64,000 nucleotides of DNA, from contig CAJTTI010000010.1 in assembly GCA_910579225.1 (NCBI GenBank), positions 1 through 64,000 on the forward strand, given 5' to 3'. Below are positions 8,735 to 16,782 of the stretch, piece by piece. The DNA comes from an uncultured Lachnospiraceae bacterium (GTDB taxonomy: Bacteria > Bacillota > Clostridia > Lachnospirales > Lachnospiraceae). Position numbers and translations under genes: made by a program. Below the pieces are notes generated by a model. It was not told where the DNA came from. It saw only the letters and a list, made by a program, of their open reading frames with translations, and did no database searches. Position 1 is the stretch's first letter. Every line of letters begins with the position of its first letter.

Positions 8735-9301
8735 ATGAACTTTATCGTTGAAACATCAGCCCGCCATGTACATGTTTCCCAGGAGGATCTGGAGACTTTA
8801 TTTGGCAAAGGCTATGAGCTGACCAAGAAGAAAGACCTCTCTCAGCCGGGACAGTATGCATGTAATGAGAAGGTTACGATTGTGGGAAGCAAAAAGGAGA
8901 TGGCGGCTTCCATCTTAGGACCGGTTCGCCCGGCAAGTCAGGTGGAGATTTCTCTGACCGATGCACGTTCCATCGGTGTGGATGCTCCGATTCGCGAGTC
9001 CGGTGATGTGGCAGGGAGCGGCTCCTGCAAACTTGTAGGACCTTGTGGCGAAGTGGAACTGAAAGAAGGCGTGATTGCAGCAAAGCGTCACATTCATGCG
9101 ACTCCGGAAGACGCAGAGAAACTTGGCGTAAAAGACAAAGACGTGGTATCTGTGAAGCTTGACACAGACGGCAGAAGCCTGGTATTCGGCGATGTAGTGG
9201 TGCGCGTCAGCCCCAAATTTGCCCTGGCAATGCACATTGATACGGATGAGTCCAATGCGGCAGGCTGCGGCAGAGAAGTATATGGCGAAATCGTGAAATA
9301 A
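8735..9301 (+). CDS. pduL: Phosphate acyltransferase PduL (phosphotransacetylase, PduL type)
   Basis: Transfers an acyl group from CoA to phosphate (acetyl- or propanoyl-CoA to acyl phosphate). The 188-residue start is the ATG 8 bases after AAGGAGA; a longer frame upstream lacks a ribosome site. Two PduL metal-binding histidine motifs are visible: ARHVHVS near residue 12 and KRHIHATPED in the second half. No N-terminal microcompartment-targeting extension is seen and no shell genes are nearby, so it probably works in the cytosol. It stands where Pta is usually found, 68 bases before ackA, suggesting a PduL-AckA acetate and ATP route. Confidence 0.9.
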   Translation: MNFIVETSARHVHVSQEDLETLFGKGYELTKKKDLSQPGQYACNEKVTIVGSKKEMAASILGPVRPASQVEISLTDARSIGVDAPIRESGDVAGSGSCKLVGPCGEVELKEGVIAAKRHIHATPEDAEKLGVKDKDVVSVKLDTDGRSLVFGDVVVRVSPKFALAMHIDTDESNAAGCGREVYGEIVK

Positions 9302-9369
9302 TTTCAGAATCTAAAACAGCATCGTACTGGACAAAAAGATGCAAAACTTAAACAGGAGAATACATAAAC

Positions 9370-10563
9370 ATGAAAATTTTAGTTATTAACTGCGGAAGCT
9401 CTTCCTTGAAATATCAGCTGATTGATATGCAGGATGAGAGCGTAGTGGCGAAAGGACTTTGTGAAAGAATCGGAATCGAGGGATCTGTTCTGACCCATCA
9501 GCCCACAGGGAAGGACAAATATGTGACGGAGCAGCCCATGCCGGATCACAAAGTGGCGATCGGGCTTGTATTAGATGCGCTTCAGGATCCGGATCATGGC
9601 GTTGTAAAGAGCACAGACGAGATTTCAGCAGTTGGTCATCGTGTTCTTCATGCAGGGACCAAATACTGTGAGTCTATCGTTGTTGACGAGGATGTAAAAC
9701 AGGTAGTCAGAGAGTGCTTCGACCTTGGACCTCTTCACAATCCGGCAAATTTGATGGGTATTGAGGCTTGTGAAGCTGTAATGCCGGGCAAGAAGAATGT
9801 GGCAGTGTGGGATACCGGTTTTGGTATGGCTATGCCGGAGAAAGCGTATCTGTATGCGATTCCATATGAATATTATGAGAAATATGAGATCCGCAGATAT
9901 GGTTTTCATGGAACCAGCCATATGTTCGTGTCAGGAGAGGCGATCAAGTTCGGCAATCTGGATCCGAAGAATGCAAAAGTAATTGTATGCCATCTGGGGA
10001 ACGGAGCAAGTATCTCCGCGTCGATCGGTGGAAAATGTGTGGATACCAGTATGGGTCTTACTCCGCTGGAGGGTCTGATTATGGGAACCAGAAGCGGCGA
10101 TGTGGATCCGGCGGTCTGCCAGTTTATCTGCAATAAAGAAGGTATTGATATCAATGAGATGCTGAATATTCTGAATAAGAAATCTGGTGTACTTGGTATC
10201 AGCGGCGTGTCCAGCGATTTCCGTGATATTGAAGCTGCAAGAGAAGCAGGCAATGAGAGAGCACAGGCAGCCCTGGATGCATTTATCTATCGGGTTGTAA
10301 AATATATTGGCGCTTACACGGCGGCTATGAATGGTGTGGACGCCATTGCATTTACTGCTGGAGTTGGCGAGAACGATATGAAAACCAGAAAAGCAATCTG
10401 TGAATATCTGGGCTACCTTGGTGTGAAGATTGACGATGAAGCAAACAATATCCGCGGTGAGAGAAGGGTGATCTCTACAGCAGATTCCAAAGTGAAAGTT
10501 ATGCTGATTCCGACCAATGAGGAACTTGCAATTGCAAGAGAAACTCTCAGACTGACGAAATAA
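9370..10563 (+). CDS. ackA: Acetate kinase
   Basis: Converts acetyl phosphate and ADP to acetate and ATP (397 residues, normal length). It shows the N-terminal INCGSSSLKYQLI motif, RRYGFHGTSHMFV, CHLGNGASISA, and MGLTPLEGLIMGTRSGDVDP, all characteristic of the ASKHA-fold acetate kinases. Together with the preceding pduL it forms the substrate-level phosphorylation step of fermentation. A rho-independent terminator follows about 30 bases after the stop. Confidence 0.97.
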   Translation: MKILVINCGSSSLKYQLIDMQDESVVAKGLCERIGIEGSVLTHQPTGKDKYVTEQPMPDHKVAIGLVLDALQDPDHGVVKSTDEISAVGHRVLHAGTKYCESIVVDEDVKQVVRECFDLGPLHNPANLMGIEACEAVMPGKKNVAVWDTGFGMAMPEKAYLYAIPYEYYEKYEIRRYGFHGTSHMFVSGEAIKFGNLDPKNAKVIVCHLGNGASISASIGGKCVDTSMGLTPLEGLIMGTRSGDVDPAVCQFICNKEGIDINEMLNILNKKSGVLGISGVSSDFRDIEAAREAGNERAQAALDAFIYRVVKYIGAYTAAMNGVDAIAFTAGVGENDMKTRKAICEYLGYLGVKIDDEANNIRGERRVISTADSKVKVMLIPTNEELAIARETLRLTK

Positions 10564-10590
10564 TAGTTAGATAAGAATAATTCTGTGATA

Positions 10591-10627
10591 AGCGGGCAGG
10601 TGTATATTGCATCTGCCTGTTTTTTTT
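10591..10627 (+). terminator. Terminator after ackA
   Basis: A GC-rich stem (GGGCAGGTG pairing with CATCTGCCT, including two G-U pairs, extendable outward) with a short A/T loop is followed by eight T residues. It is a standard rho-independent terminator. Confidence 0.88.
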
Positions 10628-10672
10628 ACAACAAATTCCACTGCGAAAAAAGAGAAGGATGTGGGCTAAAGA

Positions 10673-10701
10673 TTGCGGGATTGTCATAAAAGCATTATAA
10701 T
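10673..10701 (+). promoter_or_regulatory. Promoter of the DUF4132 operon
   Basis: -35 TTGCGG (10673-10678), a 17-base spacer and a perfect -10 TATAAT (10696-10701), 36 bases before the start codon at 10737 with AAGGAGAAGG between. The -35 box is weak. Confidence 0.55.
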
Positions 10702-10736
10702 AGAATACAAAGATTAAACATAAGGAGAAGGATACC

Positions 10737-13700
10737 ATGAATGTAGGTGAGGAACGGAATCGTCAGAAATTATCAGAGGTACTGGAACTCCTGAAACTGA
10801 CGGATAAGAATCAGATATTGGCAGAACAGTACCTGGATACGGAGCGGGAAGAAGAACGAGAATTGCTTACAGGGGCAGAACCTCAGGACTTTTCTGGTCT
10901 TGACGACGGAGTGAGGAAAAAGAGCCGGGAATATATGAGCCATTGTCTGAAACGAAACCGAAGAGAAGAATTTGGCCGGTTTGTACGCTTTGGAGCTGCA
11001 GTGGGAGGTTCTACGGCCTATTATATTCTGGTAAGTTACGGATGGAGTCTGAATTTAATCCGGGAATATCTGAGCAGGGAGCAGGCGGCAGCTATCCGGT
11101 CAGAGGGAATTGCCTGGAATCCCTACGGGATTAGAAATATCTTATCCAATATGGAACAGAAATCTCCGGATGTACTAAGAGGAGCCATGAAGCTTTGTTA
11201 TCATAAAAGCGATAATGCAAAAGTTTTACTGGCAGCACTTTCGCTGCATTATACAGAACCGTTAAAACCTGCCGGCGGTATCATCGAAAAGCTGTTGTCA
11301 GGCAGGAAGACGGGACAGGAAACGCAGACGGAGGTGCAGGAAACCGTAGAATTTCTGGAAACAAATTTAACAGACAGTATTTCCAATCTGTTTACGGGAG
11401 CGGTGCCGTCGGAAGAAATGCTGGATAAGATGAAACATTTTGTCAGACATTCTTCTGTCACGGATCCGTTTCCGGCAGAGCTGTATGCTGCCATCCGGAA
11501 ATTGCAGACTTCAGAGTATCTGCTGATGATGCTTGCAGGAGCGGCGTTCCTGGCATTTGAGCATTCGGAACAGTGCGCGGCTTTTGTCAGGCTGGCTATT
11601 GCCATGGATCATCAACAGAAAAGAACAAGTGTTCTTCAAATGTGTATGGATGTGGGAAAACCTTCCTGGTTTTTCCCGCATATAAAAGAACTGGAAGACC
11701 AGATGCCCATGCCGAAGGAAGAATATATGATCTGGTGCCTTCATAACTGCAAATATGGTAGTCCGGTAAAGCGGATCATCAAAGACCACCCGGAAGTTGT
11801 CCGCAGCCTGATCTCGAAATTGACATCAGAAGAATATCAGCACATTCTGTCTATGGCAAAGGATATGAATCCCATGCTTTACCGGGAATTAAGCAGCCTT
11901 GGGTCAGGAGAGTTCCGCCTGAAGCTGGTGGAAGAACTGACCGGGCGCTATACAAGAGGAAAGGCGGAAGCAAAGCAGTATTTGCTGGGTGAAGGAGCAC
12001 TTGAGCTCTTATATCCATATCTGAAAGAATGGCGGGAAATATGGGATTATGATGCCCAAAGATGTCAGAAAATCTATGCCCTGAAGAAAAACGGCCTGGA
12101 AGAACAGATGTACAGAAGAGCGGTAGTGCTGGAAGCTCTCTGCATGAAGATTACTTATTTTATATCTTACTGGAATGGAAAATACCAGAAGATCGACCGG
12201 TCGACGATTCGGGAGATGGTCTCTCTGTTTGAAGAGGAACAGCTTCCGGTGGATTTTCAGATGGAGTTGTTCAGTAGTATCTATGACAGCTTCTATGGAA
12301 AAAGCGACAGAACATTCTTTGCTGATGAGTGCGCCATGGTTATGAGTATGAAAAAAGCCGAATGGGAGGAAGACATTATCCGTTTGTCCAGAGAAGGAAA
12401 TGCGGCGGTCCGTTTTCTGTGCATTTGGATGATGAGGAAGTACAAAGAAAAATATAAAGATGTGCTTTTGTCCTGCGCCCTGGACAGTTCCAAGCAGATT
12501 CGGGAACTGCTGCTGGAGGTTTATGAGGACAGGACAGAATGGGAACCGGATATGAAAAAGATGCTGGTTTCCAGGAAATCTCAGGAACGTGAGATTGCTG
12601 CGCAGGTACTGAAACGCTGGGGGCCGGAAAAATATCAGGAGGAATTCACAAAGGCATTTGCAAAAGAAAAGAGCAAGAAGATAAAAGAATTGCTTGCAGA
12701 CTGTCTGGGCCTGGAGAGCCGGACAGAAGAAGAGAAAAAAGAGCAGACACTGGAGGAGTTGGCGAAGGAAGTTTTAAAAGGCGGGAAGAAGCGGAAGATT
12801 TCCTGGGTTTACGAAGGAGAGAAAGCATTTATAAAGGTACACAGGAAGGATGGGACACCTGCGCCTGAGGAGGATCTGGCTGCAATTCTGGTGTGTTATG
12901 CAGATATGGGGATACCGGGAGTGAATAAAACGGCAGGAGAACTGGCAGCCGGTCTGGACCCCAGGGAATTATCTTTGTATATGGGAACCCTTTTTGACCG
13001 GTGGATGGAGACAGGAGCCGAGGCAAAGAAGAAGTGGGTGCTCTATGCGGCGTCCATTCACGGCGGGGAAGCGATGATTCCGGTTTTGTATTCTCAGATC
13101 CAGGAGTGGCCGAAAGCGTCCAGGGGGGCTATGGCATCGGAGGCGGTGAAGGCACTGGCTTTGAACGGCAATTCCACAGCATTGCTTCTGGTAGATCAGA
13201 TTTCCCGGAAATTCAAATTCCGTCAGGTAAAAAATGCAGCGTCGGAAGCCCTGTCTTATGCAGCAGAACAGCTGGGAATTACAAAGGCAGAACTGGAAGA
13301 CCGGATTGTGCCAAGCCTTGGATTTAATGAAGAGATGGAACAAATATTTGATTATGGAACCAGAAGCTTTCGGGTACTTCTGACTCCTGCGCTGGAGCTG
13401 GAAGTATATGATGAGAATGGAAAGCGGCTGAAAAATATACCGGCGCCCGGTAAGAAAGATGATCCGGAGAAAGCGAAGGCAGCCAGCGATGCTTATAAAC
13501 TGTTGAAAAAACAATTGAAAACCGTAGTTGCGAATCAGAAGCTTCGCCTGGAGCAGGCGCTCAGTGCAGAACGTTTGTGGGATACGGATAAATGGAGAGA
13601 TCTGTTCGTGAAAAATCCGGTTATGCATCAGTTTGCCATTGGACTTATATGGGGCTGTTATGAGAACGGGGCACTGAAAGAGACATTTCGTTATATGGAA

Positions 13701-14288
13701 GACGGAAGCTTTAATACAGTGGATGAGGAAGAGTATGAACTTGCTCAGACGGGAAAGATCGGCCTGGTACATCCTATTGAACTGGAAGAAGATATTTTGT
13801 CTGCATGGAAAGAACAGCTGACAGATTATGAGGTTACACAGCCAATGGAACAGCTGGAGCGTCCGGTTTTTCGTCCTGCAGAGGAAGAGAAAACCCAGAC
13901 GGAACTGACCCGCTTTGGAGGAAAGCTGCTAAATGGCCTTTCCCTGTCCGGGAAGCTTCAGAATCTGGGATGGTACCGGGGAAGCGTGCAGGATGCAGGC
14001 GGGTACTATACCTTTTATCGGGAAGACGGAGACATTGGCGTGGAACTGGAGTTCTCCGGTGCTTTTGTGGGGGACGAAAATGAAGAAGTGACGGTGTATG
14101 GAGCACAGTTCTACCGTGCAGGAACCGTCCAAAGAGGCAGTTATGTCTATGATACCATAAAAGCGGAAAATCAATACAGTCTTGGAGAGGTCAGCCCGCG
14201 GTATTTTAGTGAGATCGTTCTGCAACTTACCAAAGCGACTGTTTCTTCCCAGGAACAGCTGTCCTACCCGGAGTGCAAGGAGAGATGA
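10737..14288 (+). CDS. Large DUF4132 domain-containing protein
   Basis: A 1183-residue soluble protein. The C-terminal part (roughly residues 860-1090) resembles DUF4132, the region shared with E. coli MolR/YehI-like proteins: WDTDKWRDLFVKNPVMHQ, FAIGLIWGCYENG and LVHPIELEEDILSAWKEQL. The central part is rich in helical, HEAT-like repeats (for example LYSQIQEWPKASRGAMASEA). No signal peptide, membrane segment or nucleotide-binding motif was recognised. Its stop codon overlaps the next gene's start, so it is co-translated with an asparaginase. The molecular function of the family is not established. Confidence 0.75.
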   Translation: MNVGEERNRQKLSEVLELLKLTDKNQILAEQYLDTEREEERELLTGAEPQDFSGLDDGVRKKSREYMSHCLKRNRREEFGRFVRFGAAVGGSTAYYILVSYGWSLNLIREYLSREQAAAIRSEGIAWNPYGIRNILSNMEQKSPDVLRGAMKLCYHKSDNAKVLLAALSLHYTEPLKPAGGIIEKLLSGRKTGQETQTEVQETVEFLETNLTDSISNLFTGAVPSEEMLDKMKHFVRHSSVTDPFPAELYAAIRKLQTSEYLLMMLAGAAFLAFEHSEQCAAFVRLAIAMDHQQKRTSVLQMCMDVGKPSWFFPHIKELEDQMPMPKEEYMIWCLHNCKYGSPVKRIIKDHPEVVRSLISKLTSEEYQHILSMAKDMNPMLYRELSSLGSGEFRLKLVEELTGRYTRGKAEAKQYLLGEGALELLYPYLKEWREIWDYDAQRCQKIYALKKNGLEEQMYRRAVVLEALCMKITYFISYWNGKYQKIDRSTIREMVSLFEEEQLPVDFQMELFSSIYDSFYGKSDRTFFADECAMVMSMKKAEWEEDIIRLSREGNAAVRFLCIWMMRKYKEKYKDVLLSCALDSSKQIRELLLEVYEDRTEWEPDMKKMLVSRKSQEREIAAQVLKRWGPEKYQEEFTKAFAKEKSKKIKELLADCLGLESRTEEEKKEQTLEELAKEVLKGGKKRKISWVYEGEKAFIKVHRKDGTPAPEEDLAAILVCYADMGIPGVNKTAGELAAGLDPRELSLYMGTLFDRWMETGAEAKKKWVLYAASIHGGEAMIPVLYSQIQEWPKASRGAMASEAVKALALNGNSTALLLVDQISRKFKFRQVKNAASEALSYAAEQLGITKAELEDRIVPSLGFNEEMEQIFDYGTRSFRVLLTPALELEVYDENGKRLKNIPAPGKKDDPEKAKAASDAYKLLKKQLKTVVANQKLRLEQALSAERLWDTDKWRDLFVKNPVMHQFAIGLIWGCYENGALKETFRYMEDGSFNTVDEEEYELAQTGKIGLVHPIELEEDILSAWKEQLTDYEVTQPMEQLERPVFRPAEEEKTQTELTRFGGKLLNGLSLSGKLQNLGWYRGSVQDAGGYYTFYREDGDIGVELEFSGAFVGDENEEVTVYGAQFYRAGTVQRGSYVYDTIKAENQYSLGEVSPRYFSEIVLQLTKATVSSQEQLSYPECKER

Positions 14289-15292
14289 TGAAACAGATAT
14301 TGTTGATTGCAGCAGGAGGCACCATCGCATCAAAATACACCAAAGACGGACTGGAGCCTGGAATTATGGCGGCGGAGCTTCTGGCCTATGTTCCGGAGGC
14401 GAAAGAATTCTGTCATGTGACCGCTGTCCAGCCCTTTAGTCTGGACAGTACCAATGTGTGTCAGGAACACTGGCTGATTCTGGCTGCACTTGTAGAACAG
14501 AATTATGATGAATACGACGGTTTTGTCATATGCCATGGGACAGATACCATGGCATATACGGCCGCTGCACTGTCCTATCTGATTCAGAATAATTTGAAAC
14601 CGGTGGTCATTACCGGTTCTCAAAAGCCCATTGATCTGGAGATCACAGACGCCAGACTGAATCTGAGGGACAGTCTGCGGTATGCTTCAGACGAGCGCGC
14701 ACATGGGGTAAATATTGTCTTTGGAGGAAAAGTAATTGCTGGTACAAGAGCAAAAAAAGAACGCTCGAAAAGTTATAATGCTTTCTCCAGCATCAATTAC
14801 CCGGACATTGCGGTTATACAGGACCAAAGGATTATTTTCTATATTGATGACAGAAGCCGAATCCGTGAACGGGTAAGATTTTATCATGGTATGGATTCCA
14901 GAGTTTTTTTACTGAAGTTGATTCCGGGCATGGATGGCCGGATGCTGAACCGGATGGCAGAGGATTATGATGCAGTGATCATCGAATCCTTCGGTGTGGG
15001 AGGGCTTCCGTCTTATGGGGAGCAGAGCTTTCAGGATGCCATAGATGTCTGGTGCCGAAAAGGAAAGAAAGTGATTATGGCCACGCAGGTCACCCATGAA
15101 GGCAGCGATATGGAAGTATATCAGGTGGGAAAATCCATCAAAGAACGTTTTCCTGTAGTAGAGGCTTTCGATATGACTCTGGAGGCCACAGTGACCAAGA
15201 CCATGTGGCTTCTGGGCAGCGGTGCAAAAGGAGAGGCATTTGAAGCAGGATTTTACCGGACAATCAATCATGATATACTTTTGGCGGAATAA
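14288..15292 (+). CDS. L-asparaginase
   Basis: Hydrolyses L-asparagine to aspartate and ammonia (334 residues). The two catalytic threonine motifs are present: AAGGTIAS with Thr12, and CHGTDTMAYTAAAL with Thr85-Asp86. No signal peptide is visible, so it should be cytoplasmic. The start was chosen four bases after AGGAGA; another ATG three bases upstream is almost on top of the ribosome binding site. The start shares one base with the preceding stop codon. A histidine phosphatase follows after 12 bases, giving a three-gene operon. Confidence 0.92.
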   Translation: MKQILLIAAGGTIASKYTKDGLEPGIMAAELLAYVPEAKEFCHVTAVQPFSLDSTNVCQEHWLILAALVEQNYDEYDGFVICHGTDTMAYTAAALSYLIQNNLKPVVITGSQKPIDLEITDARLNLRDSLRYASDERAHGVNIVFGGKVIAGTRAKKERSKSYNAFSSINYPDIAVIQDQRIIFYIDDRSRIRERVRFYHGMDSRVFLLKLIPGMDGRMLNRMAEDYDAVIIESFGVGGLPSYGEQSFQDAIDVWCRKGKKVIMATQVTHEGSDMEVYQVGKSIKERFPVVEAFDMTLEATVTKTMWLLGSGAKGEAFEAGFYRTINHDILLAE

Positions 15293-15304
15293 AGGAGGAA
15301 CCTA

Positions 15305-15916
15305 ATGGATATCTATCTGGTACGGCATGGAGAGACGGACTATAATAAAGGAAAGCGGTTGCAGGGAGTAGCGGATATTCCGCTTAATGCCAGGGGAATT
15401 GAGCTTGCAGAAAGGACGGCAGAAGGGCTTCGGAATATCTCTTTTGACCGGATCTACACAAGTCCTCTGATCCGTGCACGAAAGACGGCAGAGATTATCC
15501 GGGGGAATCGGGATATTGAGATCGTTCCTGCAGAAGGCTTGAGAGAGATCAGTTTTGGAGATTATGAAGGACTGACTATACTGGACGGTTCCTATAATAT
15601 TCCAGACCCGGATTTTCTGAATTTCTTTCATGCACCGGAGAAATACCGCACGCCTCCGAACGGGGAAAGCATCGAACAGCTGAAAATGCGGACTTCTTCA
15701 TTTATACGGGAGATCATGAATCATCCGGCCAATGAAGGAAAGACTTTTCTGATGGCCTCTCATGGTGCTGCAATTCGCGGAATTCTGTCCGGGCTTTTCG
15801 ACCTGCCTGTCTCACAGTTCTGGAGCGGAGGGGTCCACAAAAACTGCGCAGTAACGCTCCTCCATGCAGAACACGGAGATTTTGAGATTATTTTCGAAAA
15901 CAAGGTGTATTATTGA
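15305..15916 (+). CDS. Histidine phosphatase family protein (phosphoglycerate-mutase-like)
   Basis: A 203-residue member of the branch-1 histidine phosphatases. The phosphate-accepting histidine lies in VRHGETDYNKG at residues 5-15, with YTSPLIRARKTAEII and the second histidine in FLMASHGAAIRGIL. This family covers cofactor-dependent phosphoglycerate mutases and broad phosphatases; the substrate cannot be told. It follows the asparaginase with AAAGGAGG as ribosome binding site. Confidence 0.88.
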   Translation: MDIYLVRHGETDYNKGKRLQGVADIPLNARGIELAERTAEGLRNISFDRIYTSPLIRARKTAEIIRGNRDIEIVPAEGLREISFGDYEGLTILDGSYNIPDPDFLNFFHAPEKYRTPPNGESIEQLKMRTSSFIREIMNHPANEGKTFLMASHGAAIRGILSGLFDLPVSQFWSGGVHKNCAVTLLHAEHGDFEIIFENKVYY

Positions 15917-15949
15917 CAAACATATTCTTAAAGTTTTGCTGAAATGCAG

Positions 15950-16029
15950 CCACTGCGGGAGGGGATCCCTGTGAAAGCCCTTTTGGGAACGTTGTCCCGG
16001 GTTTTCACGGGGATCCCCTCCTGCAGTGG
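15950..16029. repeat. Long perfect hairpin (28-bp inverted repeat)
   Basis: Arms at 15950-15977 and 16002-16029 match at 25 of 28 positions as DNA; the differences can form G-U pairs in plus-strand RNA, so the transcript can fold as an almost uninterrupted 28-bp stem with a 24-base loop. The loop has its own weak pairing (GGGAAC/GTCCC). No T-run follows on either strand, so it is not an ordinary intrinsic terminator. It sits between the histidine phosphatase and the two-component operon. It may be a small mobile or palindromic repeat element, or an RNA processing site. Confidence 0.7.
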
Positions 16030-16050
16030 TATGTAAAAAAGTAGTTACGG

Positions 16051-16082
16051 GGCACAAAAAGGACACATTCGCATGGTACAGT
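16051..16082 (+). promoter_or_regulatory. Candidate promoter with direct repeat for the two-component operon
   Basis: Two similar half-sites, GGCACAAAAA (16051-16060) and GGACACATTC (16061-16070), repeat with a 10-base period just upstream of a possible -10 TACAGT (16077-16082). No convincing -35 box is present. The arrangement fits a promoter activated by an OmpR-type regulator, perhaps the adjacent one. This is inferred from pattern only. Confidence 0.35.
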
Positions 16083-16110
16083 ACCCATAGAAAAAGCGAG
16101 GTGAGACAAA

Positions 16111-16782
16111 ATGGAGAGGCAACTACTGGTGGTGGAAGATGATCCTCTGATGGCAGAGTCCGTGGCAGATTACTTTACCGGAAAAGGCTGGTCTGCAATG
16201 ACTGCAGGCAGTGGTGCAGATGCCCTGGAGCTGATGGATCAGGAACATTTTCATCTGATCCTTCTGGATGTGATGATGCCCGGTATGAACGGGTTTACCA
16301 CATGCCGGGAAATACGCAGGAAAAGCGATGTTCCGGTCATCTTTATTACTGCAAGAGTGATGGAGGAGGATAAACTGAACGGTTTTTCTCTGGGGGCGGA
16401 TGATTATGTGACAAAGCCCTTTTCCTTTCCGGTACTGTATGCAAAGGCAGAAGCACTGACCGGACGGGTATGGGGAAAGGATGCCTGCAGACGTAAGGCA
16501 GGTAGCCTGGAAGTGGATGTCAGAAACCATGAAGTGTGGAAGCAGGGAAAACCGCTGCCGCTTCCCCCAAAGGAATATGAGATGCTTTTGTTCTTTCTGG
16601 AGAACCCGGGACGGATTTACAGTCGGGAACAGCTTCTGATCCGGTTCTGGGGATATGATTTTGAGGGAAATGAGCGGGTAGTGGACAGCCACATCAAGAA
16701 ACTGAGAAAAGCGCTGGGAGACTGCGGCTGCGTCATTCAGACCATACGCAAATCCGGCTACCGGATGGAGGTGGAAGGATGA
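16111..16782 (+). CDS. OmpR-family response regulator
   Basis: A 223-residue DNA-binding response regulator. The receiver domain (about residues 1-120) has the acidic pair VEDDP, phosphoacceptor Asp53 in LLDVMMPG, and Lys in YVTKPFSFP. The C-terminal winged helix (about 130-222) shows LPPKEYEMLLFFLENPGRIY and VDSHIKKLRKALGD. The stop overlaps the histidine kinase start (ATGA), so they form a cognate pair. The regulon is unknown. Confidence 0.93.
   Translation: MERQLLVVEDDPLMAESVADYFTGKGWSAMTAGSGADALELMDQEHFHLILLDVMMPGMNGFTTCREIRRKSDVPVIFITARVMEEDKLNGFSLGADDYVTKPFSFPVLYAKAEALTGRVWGKDACRRKAGSLEVDVRNHEVWKQGKPLPLPPKEYEMLLFFLENPGRIYSREQLLIRFWGYDFEGNERVVDSHIKKLRKALGDCGCVIQTIRKSGYRMEVEG

Noticed and set aside
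12969..13772. A 267-codon open frame opposite the DUF4132 gene
   Set aside because: The plus-strand protein is continuous and carries recognisable blocks there; the antisense frame shows no family features.
15950..16029. Long hairpin as an ordinary terminator
   Set aside because: Neither strand has a T-run after the stem, and the stem is much longer than usual terminators; it is listed as a repeat element.
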